A stretch of DNA of 64,000 bases. Origin: Gigaspora rosea. Lineage: Eukaryota > Glomeromycota > Glomeromycetes > Diversisporales > Gigasporaceae. Of this stretch, positions 23,114 through 34,845 are shown in pieces; within the stretch, counting starts at the first letter, position 1; each line of letters starts with the position of its first letter. The position numbers and the translations under genes were made by a program. The notes under the pieces are model-generated. The model had not been told where the DNA came from. It saw only the letters and a list, made by a program, of their open reading frames with translations, and did not search any database. The DNA is taken from positions 257,932 to 321,931 of the forward strand of contig QKWP01000418.1 of the NCBI GenBank assembly GCA_003550325.1, read 5' to 3'.

Positions 23114-25197
23114 GCTAAAATTTAATTGTTTTTCAAAAAATAAATTAACTTATTACAATTGTGAGGTTGAGCAATTAGTAATAATTATCATTTAAATGTT
23201 GGAATTAAGATGGGTGGATTTCAGTAAGTTTGTATTCTAAATTAATACTCTGAGATTTCAGCATGGTTTGCAACAATAATTTTATAGCAGATAGAATATA
23301 ATTACATATTCAGTATCTTCAAATATGTAGTGTCTGGCCATTAAAACTATTGAGTTTATTTCTAATTCAGTAATCAGGGGCTCTTGGCTTGCAATAAACC
23401 CTTTGTAAGTTAATTCTCTAATTCTTCTCCATCATTGTTTGTTTTATAAATGGCATTTTTGTGGATATATTTTTGCTTCCCGAGATAGTTTTGATAAAAC
23501 ATAAAGCAATAAAAACTGATAACATTTTTATTTTATGTAGGGTAAGTTAGGATAAAAAGAAGGATAATTATGAGATTGAATTACTTTCTTTTATATGAAC
23601 TTTGTATTTTTTTTTCTTTAGAATTGTTTTGGAAACAGTTTTATTCGAACAAGTTTTGGATTTTTTGTTGTAACTTAAATGATGATAATAAATAATGATA
23701 AAACAGGTTTCTAAATTTTTTTTACTCTTTTTTTTGACCGTGAGCTTTAAATGTTATTCTTTTTGCATTTATTTGAAGTAAATTAAAAATTTAAAAGTTT
23801 AAAAGGTAACTGCACATTCAGTTATGTGTGAAATTTATTTTTTTTGAAGAGTGAATTTTATGTCGAGTAATCTTGTTTTTTTGTTTAGATCAAGAATATT
23901 CTTACGATACTTTATCGTAAACATTAAGAATTATTATCCTTTTGTGGATAATAAGTAGATTAGCATTGAAATACATAATAAATGGTGTGGCAGATTTATA
24001 AGTTGGTAGAGATATAGGTAGTGATACAAATCGATATTTGAAATTAATCGATTAGTTGGTTAGCTGACAACTAATTGGTTGAACTTTTTAGATAGCAACT
24101 AATTGAAGTTATGACTAATTACTATTAATCAATTAGTTGTAACCAACTGAACAACTAATCGATTGAAAAAAATTTTGTCAATTTGCAGCATTAGATTTAG
24201 GTTTAATAGGTAATTATTTTATTATCGTAATGTATTATAACGATTTATTTAGGATTACTTTTATATTTTATCATAGAAAGAAATATTGAAAGGAACGTAA
24301 TGGTAGGAAGAACTGTAATTAGTAACTGGTAGCGATTTCATAACTTTGTTTATTTGATTGAGTAAAAATGGATCATCAAGAGTCTTAGTCAGAGGAATTC
24401 AGGTTTAAAATGTGATACATAATTTTAATAAAAAATAGAAATTTATGAAATATCTTTTAAAATCTCTTTTATTTAATTGTTTTATTGAACATCAGATAGT
24501 TTCCTTTTACATTTGTTGATTAAGCTAGAATTTTTAAGGTCAACTTTTTATATTATGCATCTTTAGTGCGATGTAAATATTATTACATATTAAGAATGTA
24601 TTTATATCTTATGATAGATTGATAAGCATTTTATAGATTGCTTCTTGGCATATAATATGGAATTGCACAAATTTGGATGTTGAAGATGTATAAATGCTTT
24701 ATTTGTTCATATATATTTAAGGAATTTCTAATTAGTTGAGACGCAATCCTCAGGGAGACTTGCAAAAACTTGTAAAAAGACTTGCAGGAAAAAATCGAGG
24801 TTAGAGATCTTATTTGGAGAGTAGTGAAATTGATCGATCTATTTTTATAGTAAATGTTGAATCGAAGATTAGTAGTAAAAGCTGAAATATATAATCCAGC
24901 TTATATTTCATATTAAGGAATTGCGCATCTTTAAGTTATGTATTATTTAAATATAAAAAATTTAAGGATCTGTATCAATAGCGATTTAAAAATGAAGAGC
25001 TTACATGTGGCAAGTTTTGATCAAGCTCGTAAAATAAAATAAATAGGAACATATTTAGAAAGTGTGTACATGTACGTACTACTGTAATAGGGTAAAATAG
25101 GATTTCATTTTCTATTAAAATTACAGCAAAAAATTTTTTTGGGGAGAAAATTTGTATAAATAGAGCTGTTATACCAAGTGAAATGAAGTGGTGCGGT
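23114..25197. other. A+T-rich intergenic stretch
   Basis: No supported gene. A small inverted pair, TTCTTACGATACTTTATCGT, lies near 23898-23920. The only recognisable element is at 24019-24193. Confidence 0.45.
24019..24193. mobile_element. Short hAT-like element, AACTAATCGATT word
   Basis: Begins TAGTGATACAAATCG and ends in the inverse of TAATGCTGCAAATTG. It is flanked by GATATAGG (24011-24018) and GATTTAGG (24194-24201), an 8-bp duplication with one mismatch. The interior has five or more AACTAAT/ATTAGTT words, the same vocabulary as 14144-14437. Confidence 0.7.
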
Positions 25198-25257
25198 AAG
25201 CGCATGATTAAGCGCATGATCAAGCGCATGATCAAGAGTATGATCAAGAGCATGATA
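25198..25257. repeat. Five tandem 12-bp repeats
   Basis: Five consecutive 12-mers of the form AAGCGCATGATC, the last two as AAGAGTATGATC and AAGAGCATGATA. The array ends just before the hAT-like element that follows. Confidence 0.9.
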
Positions 25258-25269
25258 GTACACACAACG

Positions 25270-26034
25270 TAGGGTGTCCAGGATTATGATGCGTGGATGA
25301 CCAAATTATGCATGTGGCAAATTGTAAATTATGCAAATTATGCAAGTTTTTAGCTTAAAATATGCAGCATATTATGCGCTACCACAAATTATGCAAAATA
25401 TGCAAAAAATGTAACAAAATTGCGCGAATACTCGGATATCTAATATTAGATTTTTTAAATATCTATTTAGGTTATGTTATCTTGTATATTAATTTACAGT
25501 ACATTTGTATCTAGGCCGCTTAAAATTGATCAAAGAAATTATTAAAAGTGTCGTGATTGGTCATTTTGTCCTATCTATCTAGAGTTTGTAACCGGTTTTA
25601 TTTTCATACGCTAAACCGATCAACCCGGTTTTAACTAGTGAAAAATACATCGGTTCCAACTCTAACTTTTTATTCTATTTTGAGCAATTTCATTGGCCAA
25701 AAACTAGTACACTCATATTATGCGAATTATTATGCGAAATGGTCCAAATTATGCAAATTTATGTGATGCATAATGCGTATGCGGTACAGGTCAAATATTT
25801 TTCATACGCTAAACCGATCAACTCGGTTTTAACTAGTGAAAAATACATCGGTTCCAACTCTAACTTTTTATTCTATTTTGAGCAATTTCATTGGCCAAAT
25901 ACTAGTACACTCATACTATGCGAATTATTATGCGAAATGGTCCAAATTATGCAAATTTATGTGACGCATAATGCGTATGCGGTACAGGTCAAATTATGCG
26001 CATATTATGTCGCATCATAATCCTGGACACCCTA
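25270..26034 (+). mobile_element. hAT-like element, ATTATGC word, CpG-rich copy
   Basis: Near-perfect 24-bp terminal inverted repeats starting TAGGGTGTCCAGGATTATG, flanked by exact ACACAACG (25262-25269; 26035-26042). Subterminal AATTATGC/GCATAATT words are numerous. The interior has a direct duplication of about 190 bp (copies ending near 25770 and 25960) with CGCTAAACCGATCAAC and GTGAAAAATACATCGGTTCC. No transposase. The decayed relative is 44205-45054. Confidence 0.92.
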
Positions 26035-26095
26035 ACACAACGCAACGGATTTCGTGAAACCAAGAGCTTCCTAATCCGGGGGTCGTCTAAAGTGC

Positions 26096-26430
26096 GTGAC
26101 TTATTTGTGCGGGTGATACAAATCCAAAAAGGGAAATTAGCCAATCAGAGAACGTAAAATGTGATGATCCCGGATCAGCCCGACACGTGAGCAAAGCGAA
26201 GAAAAATACAAAAAAAAACCGTAAAAAGAGAAAATACAAGAAAACGAGTGTATAAACCTGTCTTGGTGCACTAATTAAAAATGACGGGAATGAAATTTTA
26301 CATATAATAGGCATCACTCTAATCCTATAGCTTTTAACGTTAAGACCCTAACCCTACCCTAACCCTAAATTTTTAATTTCACGAACTTAGATTCCTTTTT
26401 AGGTTTGTACCACCCGCACAAATAAGTAAA
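26096..26430. mobile_element. MITE with TTATTTGTGCGGGTG termini
   Basis: ACTTATTTGTGCGGGTG at about 26098 and its inverse ending near 26428 bound a ~330-bp element. The interior includes GATCAGCCCGACACGTGAG and a CCCTAA-rich tract at 26343-26368. It is internally homologous to the adjacent element 26437-26711. The exact ends are uncertain. Confidence 0.7.
26343..26368. repeat. Interstitial telomere-like CCCTAA tract
   Basis: Four imperfect CCCTAA units inside a MITE. It is far too short and too internal to be a telomere. Confidence 0.8.
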
Positions 26431-26436
26431 TCGGTC

Positions 26437-26711
26437 TAAAGCCATGTACCCACGTGACATTTTCGTGTAAATCAGCCAAACGGAGTCGCGAAATTTTGCT
26501 TACACGGATCAGCCCGAAGAAGTCAAAAAACAAAAAAAAACGCAAGAACATAAAAACGAACGGCGTTCTAAACCTACCTTGGGCCATTAATAAAAAATGT
26601 CGGGAAGGTAATTTTACCTATATTGGTCCTAACCCCGACCCTAATGCTAAACGGTCTCTGATACGAATTTTAACTAAAATTTCAAAAAATCACGTGGGTA
26701 CATGGTTTTAG
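26437..26711. mobile_element. MITE with CCATGTACCCACGTG termini
   Basis: CTAAAGCCATGTACCCACGTG-type ends (left from 26437, right inverse ending 26711). The interior (GATCAGCCCGAAGAAGTC, a purine run, CCATTAATAAAAAATG, ATTTTACCTATATTGG) parallels that of the preceding MITE. Both therefore descend from one ancestor despite different termini. Confidence 0.75.
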
Positions 26712-26799
26712 CCATCCCCCTAATATTCAGAACAACGCATGAAAATAGAAAAAAAGGCAAACAGCGTAGCACAAACATGAAAGCGTTTTTTTTTGCGTT

Positions 26800-27075
26800 A
26801 AAAATTACTTATTGTTCCACATCATTTCTGAACTGACATGTGTTCTTTCTCGATTTTCATCTTGTATGCAGATCATGTAATAAATTACTGATAATAATTA
26901 CTTATTGTTCCACATCATTTCTGAATATTGTATGCAGATCATGTAATAAAATTACTGATAATAATCACTTATTGTTCCACATCATTTCTGAATTTAATTC
27001 TGAATGTACATGCGTTCTTTCTCGATTTTCATCGATTGTGAAATGCACAGCAACGTAATAAATTACTGATAATAA
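26800..27075. repeat. Three tandem copies of a ~80-bp unit
   Basis: TTATTGTTCCACATCATTTC followed by TTCTTTCTCGATTTTCATC, GTATGCAGATCATGTAAT and AAATTACTGATAATAAT recurs three times with internal deletions. A related but decayed version is inside 44690-44810. Confidence 0.8.
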
Positions 27076-27172
27076 TAATTACATTGATTTTTTTTTCATT
27101 AATATATATAAAGATTATTCTTTTATTGTTTCGTCATTATTTTTTTGTATTGGCGTAACAGAAGAACTTCTA

Positions 27173-27343
27173 ATGCCTAAACAAAATAGGAATAACTTGG
27201 GGATGCAAGTTTTTTATGTCGAAAAGATAAATTTATGTTTGTTTAAAAAAAAATTTAGTAATTATCTTCTAGACATGACACCCGACCAGATTCCTGCCGT
27301 TGCCGAAAAACAAATGTGGATGTGTTCTACGCAGAGAATGTAA
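27173..27343 (+). CDS. Possible 56-residue fragment, unrecognised
   Basis: ATG at 27173 gives MPKQNRNNLGMQVFYVEKI, a Lys/Phe stretch, then LLDMTPDQIPAVAEKQMWM and CSTQRM. The frame is also open upstream for about 20 codons (CIGVTEELL). Codon composition here is less A+T-biased than the surroundings, which hints at a decayed exon. No family is recognised. Confidence 0.25.
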   Translation: MPKQNRNNLGMQVFYVEKINLCLFKKKFSNYLLDMTPDQIPAVAEKQMWMCSTQRM

Positions 27344-27839
27344 AAATTATTAATTACATTGTTAAATATATATGAATATTAGAACTATTCTTTTAATGTA
27401 TGAAAAGTTAGCATTTAATATTTAGACGAGCATATAGTGATTCATTTTTATTCGTTTTGATTTATTTATTTTTCTAATTTTTTTTACTTTATTATTATAG
27501 AGTTACTTTATTTGATTTATGCATTAATACTGTATATATAAATCAACAATCATATAAATATCTTATCCGGATATAAACGTTATTCTTTTATTTGAATAGG
27601 ATATAAAACCGGTTATTAAATTTTGTTAAAGGTTACAACCTTTCGGATAAAAAGTTATCCGGGTACGAGCACTAATATATATTACACCTGGTTAGGTTAT
27701 CTATATAAATTCCTTTATCCTAAAATCTGTACCACACCGGTACCATACTAAAATACTAAAATATACCCAAACTATACAATTCTGGTCATCCGTACCATAC
27801 TGATCTGTTATAATCTCCCATAGGTATGGGAAAATTACA

Positions 27840-27926
27840 TTATTGCACGGGTCTTATGTGACAACCCGTGCTTTTTTCATTTACTTATTGGCACGGGATT
27901 GTTACGTGAGACACCGTGCAATAAGA
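27840..27926. mobile_element. Small GCACGGGT hairpin MITE
   Basis: ATTGCACGGGTCTTATGTGA is answered by an inverse ending GTGCAAT, with inner copies CCCGTGC and GCACGGG. The ~85 bp can fold into a hairpin. The flanks contain no gene. Confidence 0.6.
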
Positions 27927-27943
27927 TAGTTTATTATATGGAC

Positions 27944-29900
27944 TAGTAGTTAGGCGCGTCCAAATGTCCGTGCCTAATTAATTTTTTTGTTCTTATTTTT
28001 TTTTTAGATTATTTCATTAAAAGTTTTATTTAATTTTAATTATATATATATATTTTACAATCAAAAATTGAAACCGCCTAGAAAAAAAGTTTTTTTTTTT
28101 TTACAATTAATCGTTTAATGCGCCTAACAGTTTAACTCATTTAGTTTAATACCATTTAGCTTAAACTAACAGTATAAAGAAATTTTTGTGCAGCTAAATA
28201 ATTTTAACTCTTAATGACAATCTACTTATCTATGATAATTCTTAAATATATGGGCCAAATTGTTTCATCTCCATAGTCATTTGATATGTCAGGCAAAATG
28301 ATTGTAAAATTATCAACGACGATATTGATAAATAGTTAATTGGAATAAAAATTAAGAAAAGGTAATATGTCATCTTTTTTAATTAGAATAATTAGAGGTG
28401 AAGATAAAAATAATTTGAGTGCTGCAAAGAGAAAATGAGGTTGTGGACTTTCAAGTTTATCTTTTAAATTAATTGGCGAGTAATAGATTAAATTAAGAAA
28501 CTTTACTTGCCATCATAATTGATATTTCTTTTTAGGATTGGCACAAAGTTATAGTCTGTTTCCATTTTAGGAGTTTAATAAGATCAACAGAGATTACATG
28601 ATCTAAAATTAGCCAACAAAATTGGTTAAAAGTGAAAGATGAATAAAATTTTAATACTATAGATGATGTATATTATTATTCATAGTTTACGTTTCTGATT
28701 TTAATTTCAATTATAGTTTATTTGTAATTGCCTAAAAAAATAATCCGTTCGTTTTTAACGTTTAACCTAACTGGTTTTAATACCATTCCGAAAAGGTCAA
28801 CGCCATTCAAACATCATAGCATCACCCCTGAAAAATTTTCACTATCTGGTCAAATCAAAATTTAAGTCATGTAACATAAAATCAAACAAAAACACATTCA
28901 AATCCTAACACTAACATTATTCTACCTAAGCAGAAGCAATATTTTATGCGATTAAATGGTTTCAACCCTTAGTTATCTATGGTATATCTTGATTTTAGTA
29001 TACCCATTTTTTAAATATTTTTAGCAACTTTCGGATTATAATGAAGATAACTTGATACATCGTAAATCACATGATGATCATACCATATTGGAATTCTTGC
29101 TTTCAGGACTATTATAGTCCTAAAAGTAGTTCTTTTTCTTTTAGCAAAGATCCAATATGTAAGAATAATAACGACGGTATTAATAGATAAATGATGGATA
29201 AACGATATAATATGTACAGTAGTATGAAGACATTTATTTAGAAATAAAATAAAATAAAATAAAATTAATAGAAAAAAGTGCACAGATAAAAAATCCGAAA
29301 TGAACCTGAAATGTATAGAATAATACCAAGGGAAAAAAAATGCAACTTCAGGTGTTTTCAAGCTTATTTATTATTTATTAGATTCAACTCGTGAAAAATA
29401 TGTGATATTATTGATTGTGATTACGTATCATATATGATATTATAGAGCCTAATCTGATAAATAATAAGGGGTAAAATCGAAAGTTTGAAAACTTATCTTT
29501 ATAACAAATACATATTATTTTTTTAATAATATAAGTCAGCACTCATGAATAATGAACCGGATCACAATAACTGAAATTGAATTGTACGCGTCATTAGTTG
29601 TGTTTTTGACCAAACTTTAGCACTTGTTTTATATATGTGTATTAGAATATATAAATCTTTTATATTAACTACAATTTATATTCATGTTATTTTTTATTAA
29701 TAGTTTAATTAACAATTCTTGTCTATCTAGGGTAAATGAACTTTGTTGAAATGAGCAAGATTACAATATGTTTATCACTTCTGAACTTGGTTACGTATAC
29801 GATTGGTTACATAAGTACCGAAATTGACCAGTCAGAATTGAATTTTAATAATATATAGAAGTTAGATATAGATTAGTTGCAATACATTAGTTGAACTAAG
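27944..29900 (+). repeat. Inverted duplicate unit, CpG-retaining copy
   Basis: This unit is present in reverse orientation at about 53944-57215. Matching anchors are AATTGAAACCGCCTAG (28065 versus 57122), AGTATAAA (28171), AATTAGAGGTGAAG (28385 versus 56428), the 29011-29361 frame, and TAGGGTAAATGAACTTTG (29729). It lacks the two insertions found in the other copy. Ends are approximate. Apart from one small frame I see no coding signal, so the nature of the unit is unknown. Confidence 0.8.
29011..29361 (-). CDS. Hypothetical membrane-associated reading frame, 116 codons
   Basis: The minus-strand frame begins MKTPEVAFFFPWYYSIHF and has hydrophobic runs (FFLLILFYFILFL; VVIILTYWIF). The tail is more polar: AKRKRTTFRTIIVLKARIPI then YDHHVIYDVSSYL. 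In the inverted duplicate (about 54570-54735, +) the last ~55 codons remain open with many conservative changes (AKRKRTSFGTIIVLKSRIPI), while upstream parts have stops. That conservation suggests it was once coding. I do not recognise the family. It may be part of a lost transposon gene or a host membrane protein. Confidence 0.35.
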   Translation of the reverse strand: MKTPEVAFFFPWYYSIHFRFISDFLSVHFFLLILFYFILFLNKCLHTTVHIISFIHHLSINTVVIILTYWIFAKRKRTTFRTIIVLKARIPIWYDHHVIYDVSSYLHYNPKVAKNI

Positions 29901-30205
29901 TCGATCAAAGTGATGTATAATGATGGGCTTTAAATTATGCTATATCATGCGGAGAGTTCTCTTGTAAATGTTTCACGTATAAATTAAATATGAGATAATA
30001 ATGACTAGTATAATTTAAACGGATAAAATTTTTGTCTCTATGTACTGAGAAATAAAAGAAGGTATAAATATGGGCATTTATAATGGTTAGATATATCGAT
30101 TTGTAATTATTCCATATCATTTATATATATTTAAAAAAAAAAAAAAAAAATTAAAATAAATTTTAAACAAAAAAATTAAAAATAAATTAAAAAATAATTA
30201 TCACA

Positions 30206-32549
30206 ATGATAACATGGATATTAATTTTTATTATTGCCTTTACAAGATTTACCACAAGTCAGAATGGTTTAGGTTATAAAACGCCACCTATGGGATGGAA
30301 TCCTTATAATGCCGTAAGTATAATCTGATTTTATAGAAATTATTATTGATATGCTTGACTAACATTGTTAATATTTAAAGTTTATCAACGCTTACAATGA
30401 AACATTAATTAAGCAACATGCGGATATTATAGCTAATCAAGGCTATCTGGCTGTTGGTTATAGATATATAAATCTTGGTAAAATTAAATTATTAAATATG
30501 TAATCATATATTAAGTGTGTCATTTAAATATCATCTATATATTTTTATTTATAGATGATGGCTGGCAAGCATCTGAAAGAACAAAAGATAATAAACTATC
30601 TCCTGATTCATTGAAGTTCGTATTATACGCAAATATATTTTGGTAATTATATTTGGCGAAAATATTAAACTTGTAATCTAACTTTTTTAAGGTTTCCTTC
30701 TGGAATAAAAGGTAATATACATATTGGGCATTATTTTTCTTAATATGTATATGGAAGCTATTGTTATGACAAAAAATTCTCCATCAATTAAGATCGATAT
30801 ATGAATATATGTTACATGTTCCAACATTAAAATTAGTTACATTAATACAGCATAATCTAAAATATGTATTTAATTTTTTAAAGCCTTCTTTATAACTAAA
30901 TAATTAACTTGAGCTATATATTTTGTTTTTTTTTGTTTGGTTTCTAGATCTTGCAGATTATATGCATAAAAACGGCTTACTTTTCGGAATTTTTTCCGAT
31001 GCTGGAACTCAAACTTGTGGTGGTCATCCTGGATCACTTGGTATTTATTTATTTTATTTTTGACACTACTTAGAATGTCTCAAACATTTAATCATTTAAA
31101 TAAATTATAGACTACGAAGATACAGATGCACAAACATTCGTAGACTGGGATGTTGACTATTTAAAGTATGATATTTGTGACGAGCAAAGAAGACCTGAAC
31201 AAGAACTTTATCAAGTAAGTTATATAAAGAGTACTCAAGTTTTGATTGAAAAATTAATACATATTATATAATTGTTATCTAGAAAATGGGGAATGCACTA
31301 AAGAATGCAACTGCAGGAAAAAATAAGACTATTTTCTATAACATTTGTGAATGGAGGTAAGATGAATTAGCAAAAATATTCTGGCATAACTATTATGCTT
31401 ATCTAAATCTATAGAATACTAAAGATATTTTACTTTTTATAATAGAACAAGTAATCCTTGGCTATGGGGACCTGACGCCGGCGGCAATAGGTAATTATAA
31501 TATCTATTGATTTCAAAGTTTGTTACCACATTATAATAAATTTATGTTGCAATCTAATAAATAATTATTTGTACTTAAATAAATTAATTTTAGTTGGAGA
31601 ACTTCTCTTGACATTATTCCGTTCTGGCCATCGATCATATCGATAATAGATTCACAAGTAAGGCTTACAGAATATGGAGAGTCAAGAAGAGGTTGGAATG
31701 ATCCCGATATGCTTGTATTGGGTTTTGATAGAATACCCTATGAAGAACAAGTAACACATTATGCATTTTGGGCCGCCATGAAGGCACCTTTAATACTTGG
31801 ATGTGATGTAGGTTTTGTTTATTAATTTTTAATTTATAATTATTCAATAAAAATGACAATAATTCTAAATTGTACTGCAGCTTAGAAAGGTTGATGATAA
31901 AATAAAAGCATTAATATTAAATAAAGATATAATTTCTGTAAATGTAAGTTTTTCCCTTAGAATTAGGTTCTATTCTTTGTTTCTCATTAAGAATCTTAAA
32001 AAAATTCATAATGTATCTTGGTTTATTTAATTCTGAAAATAGCAAGATCCTCTTGGATTATCTGTATGTCAGGTTTACTATAGAACTGATAATAAATCTT
32101 CTTTTGATATTTGGACTGGACCACTTAACGATGGATATGCTGCAAGTTTGTATTGAAAACTTTTATTATTAAACTAACTATTAAATTTTAAATATTAAAT
32201 ATAATTATTGTGTTTTATTATTTTAGTTTTATTTAATCGTGGAATAGAACCAATAAGTATCACATTAGATTTCAAAGAACATTGCCACCTTAACGGTTCT
32301 ATTGAGGTTTATGACCTTGTAAAACAACAAACTTATAGAGGCTATACAAATAAGTATGTACACACATTAAATAAATTCAATTTCTACTTTTCATATTAGA
32401 TTACATTAATTGAATAAATATTTTACCCTTTTAAATAAATAATTATTAGTTATACTGCAGTAGATATTCCAGAACATGGCGTAGAATTTATAAAACTTAT
32501 TGGTGGAAATCGTATTGACGATAATCGTCCATGCCTTAATTATTCATAA
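30206..32549 (+). CDS. Secreted alpha-galactosidase, glycoside hydrolase family 27
   Basis: Hydrolyses terminal alpha-1,6-galactose from oligosaccharides and galactomannans by a retaining mechanism; probably secreted. I predict 13 exons: 30206-30313, 30381-30477, 30555-30615, 30692-30711, 30948-31040, 31111-31214, 31283-31356, 31446-31490, 31594-31807, 31881-31943, 32043-32145, 32227-32353 and 32450-32549. These give 402 residues and a TAA stop, with every intron GT-AG. Residues 1-19 (MITWILIFIIAFTRFTTSQ) are a signal peptide. GH27 landmarks are PPMGWNPYNA (27-36), NLDDGW (67-72), YLKYDIC with nucleophile Asp147, Cys149/Cys183 as the conserved disulphide pair, SWRTSLD with acid/base Asp207, WNDPDML (235-241) and VNQDPLG. 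The length is normal for the family. GWNPYN replaces the usual GWNSWN. An A run at 30131-30150 lies upstream, and a transposon starts ~200 bp downstream. Alpha-N-acetylgalactosaminidase activity cannot be excluded. Confidence 0.95.
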
Positions 32550-32751
32550 AGTGCATAAATTTAAGTAGCTGCGCAACGCAGTTGCGCAAATGTATACAAG
32601 AATTAAAAATCGAGCTTTAATTGAGCTGTGTTAGACCTAAGGCGCAGACATAATAACATAAATTCATCAGATTGTAATGGCTATAGCACTTTCGCCGCAA
32701 CTTATTATAATTATGACAATTTATAGTACTATATCTGCATCTTATTCAGAC

Positions 32752-33872
32752 CAGAGATGGCACCGAAACCTTTTTTTTTGGAGATTCCGAAAGTTTCGGG
32801 TTTCGGATTATAGCTTCCGAAACCTTATCCGAAACTCGAAACCTCAACCGAAACCCGAAACCTCGCCCGAAACCCGAAACTTCAACCGAAACCCCGAAAC
32901 TGCCAAAACATCAATAATTTATATGATTATTCTCTCTAAAGTTGGCGCCGAAACCCTTTTGTGCCAAATCCGAAAGTTTCAGGCCTCGGATTATAACTTC
33001 CGAAGCCTTATCCGAAACTCGAAACCTCACCCGACACCCGAAACCTCACCTGAACACCAAAAATACCCAAACTTCCATATACATTTATTGCATTAATGTA
33101 TTATATATCTCTTTCAAATGCGCTGATGTATGCTATTTTCTCTTCAATATACATTAATCGCATTGATGTATGTTATATATCTCCTTAAAGAATACAATAA
33201 AATTTGAATATCCAACGCTATTTGAGCCGGAATGCATGCGTGCAGTCCTTTTTGTTGTTATGATTCACAAGTATAACATGAAAGGTGTAATTCCGGAGTT
33301 TATATTCTGACAATCAAGATTGCTTTTGCAAGCATCAGTTTTTTTACTTACTACGTAAAAACTGGATACAATATCAAGTAATAATAAATAATTAGTAAGT
33401 CCATATCTACTAATGATAGAATTAATAAGTTACCGCAGAATTAAATAAATTGTTGGTATCAAAAGTCATCAAATACTTACCGATTCATCATTGGCAATTT
33501 TTTCTATCGCCCTAGAATTTTGAAATCAGTTGTAATAACGGTATGATATTAAAAATAAAGTTGACCAGCTTTAAAAAAACCCGAACAAACCGAGGCAGTG
33601 AAAAAAACATAATTAAAAAAATGATCTATATAATGTTAAAATTTATTCAAAAATAATTTTACATTTTGGGTTCATTAAAAATAAATCAACTTTATAATAA
33701 ATTGTAAAGACTTCAATATTATATTTTTGAGTTTCGGATTATAGGTTTGGGTTTCGGATTATAGTTTCGGGGTTTCGGAGTTTCGATATTTTTTAAAAAA
33801 TCCGAAACTAGTTTCGGATTAGAACCCTTCCGAAACTAGTTTCGGGTAGGTTTTGTTTCGACGCCATGTTTG
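32752..33872. mobile_element. hAT-like element, TTTCGG word
   Basis: Ends CAGAGATGGCACCGAAAC and the inverse of CAAACATGGCGTCGAAAC, flanked by exact ATTCAGAC (32744-32751; 33873-33880). Both subterminal parts are packed with CCGAAAC/GTTTCGG words. The left part is duplicated directly (32752-32895 and 32941-33060). The open frames at 32677-33157 translate this repeat and are not genes. Confidence 0.92.
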
Positions 33873-33880
33873 ATTCAGAC

Positions 33881-34349
33881 CAAAATTTAACTCTGAGATT
33901 CTATATTAAGTTAATTCATTTTTTATAAATTAAAGTTGATGATTGCAAAATTTGCTAACATCTGGAACCTACAGCTCTTGGTTGTAACCTTCTAATATAA
34001 AATAGTCTCGTAATAAAACCACTTGTCAAATGGCATGAAATTTATTGATTTAATTGAAATAAACAATTATACTAAATAACATTACTTGCGCTCGTTAAGT
34101 TCCTAGTAGTATTCTATGAAGTTAAAACAAATAATGTTCTCAGTAATGTCGTACTTGAAGTTGCAACTTCAAACGCATGAAATTAAACCAGCTTAAAGTT
34201 TCCTAAAATTACTAACAAACGCATGCAAGATGATCTAATTTAAGAATTAATTTCAGTCAGGCGACTGAAATTGCAGATGTTAACTTCAATACAGCTAAAT
34301 GAAATGTCCACAACCTCAAACTTGATCATCCATAAAAATGCTAGCGTAC
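33881..34349. other. Stretch without recognisable gene
   Basis: A+T-rich and unique-looking. CAGTCAGGCGACTG near 34255 is a short palindrome. Confidence 0.4.
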
Positions 34350-34610
34350 ATCGAATATAGAAAAGCATTAGCGGATGGGGCCCAAAAAGAGAAAGCATAA
34401 CAAGATTAATTTACTATGCAGACCAAATATACTTTGCAAAAATTTTATGATAATTTCTTTGGATCTTATTATAGCTCTTGCATTAAAAAAAGAAAAGACA
34501 TTAACAAATGCACTTTCAGAAAACAATTTAAATCTTTAACATAAAAACTTGAATTAGAAGGTGGCAAAGCATTAGCCGATGTATTTTGCAAAAATCCCGT
34601 CTAAGCAAAC
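34350..34610 (+). pseudogene. RNI-like leucine-rich repeat relic
   Basis: Fragments in shifting frames read KALADG near 34367, LCKN-like text near 34436, then TNALSENNLNL and EGGKALADVLCKNPV near 34560-34605. This is the pattern of 28-residue ribonuclease-inhibitor-type leucine-rich repeats (GGKALADAL.KN..L.SLDL..N.L), which are expanded in some fungal genomes. Stops and frameshifts are many. A similar relic lies at 40690-41700. Confidence 0.5.
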
Positions 34611-34799
34611 TCTACGCTAGTTATGAAATATGCGAATTGAAGAATGATAAACCAAATAATATAAGCATAGACGTGAATAAAACAAGTAAAAATAAGTATA
34701 ACTTGCGCCTACAGTATTACAAACATTTTTACGATAATGTATAAAAAAGCCTCATATTGTGTATGAATATAGAAACCATGAGGAATAATCATCAACCAC

Positions 34800-34845
34800 C
34801 ACTTCACTACTCTACGTACTTTGTGCTCCGTTCCTGGTACTTCTC
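34800..34845 (-). repeat. Solo terminus of the ACCAGGAACGG element family
   Basis: TACGTACTTTGTGCTCCGTT followed by CCTGGTA is the inverse of one end of 10561-10796. No partner end is found nearby. Confidence 0.6.

Noticed and set aside
25739-26020. 93-codon frame
   Set aside because: It lies wholly in the ATTATGC hAT-like element and repeats with its internal duplication.
26343-26368. Telomere
   Set aside because: Only about four imperfect CCCTAA units inside a MITE, with unrelated DNA on both sides.
32677-33157. 139- and 71-codon frames rich in Pro, Lys and Glu
   Set aside because: They translate the CCGAAAC word array of a transposon.
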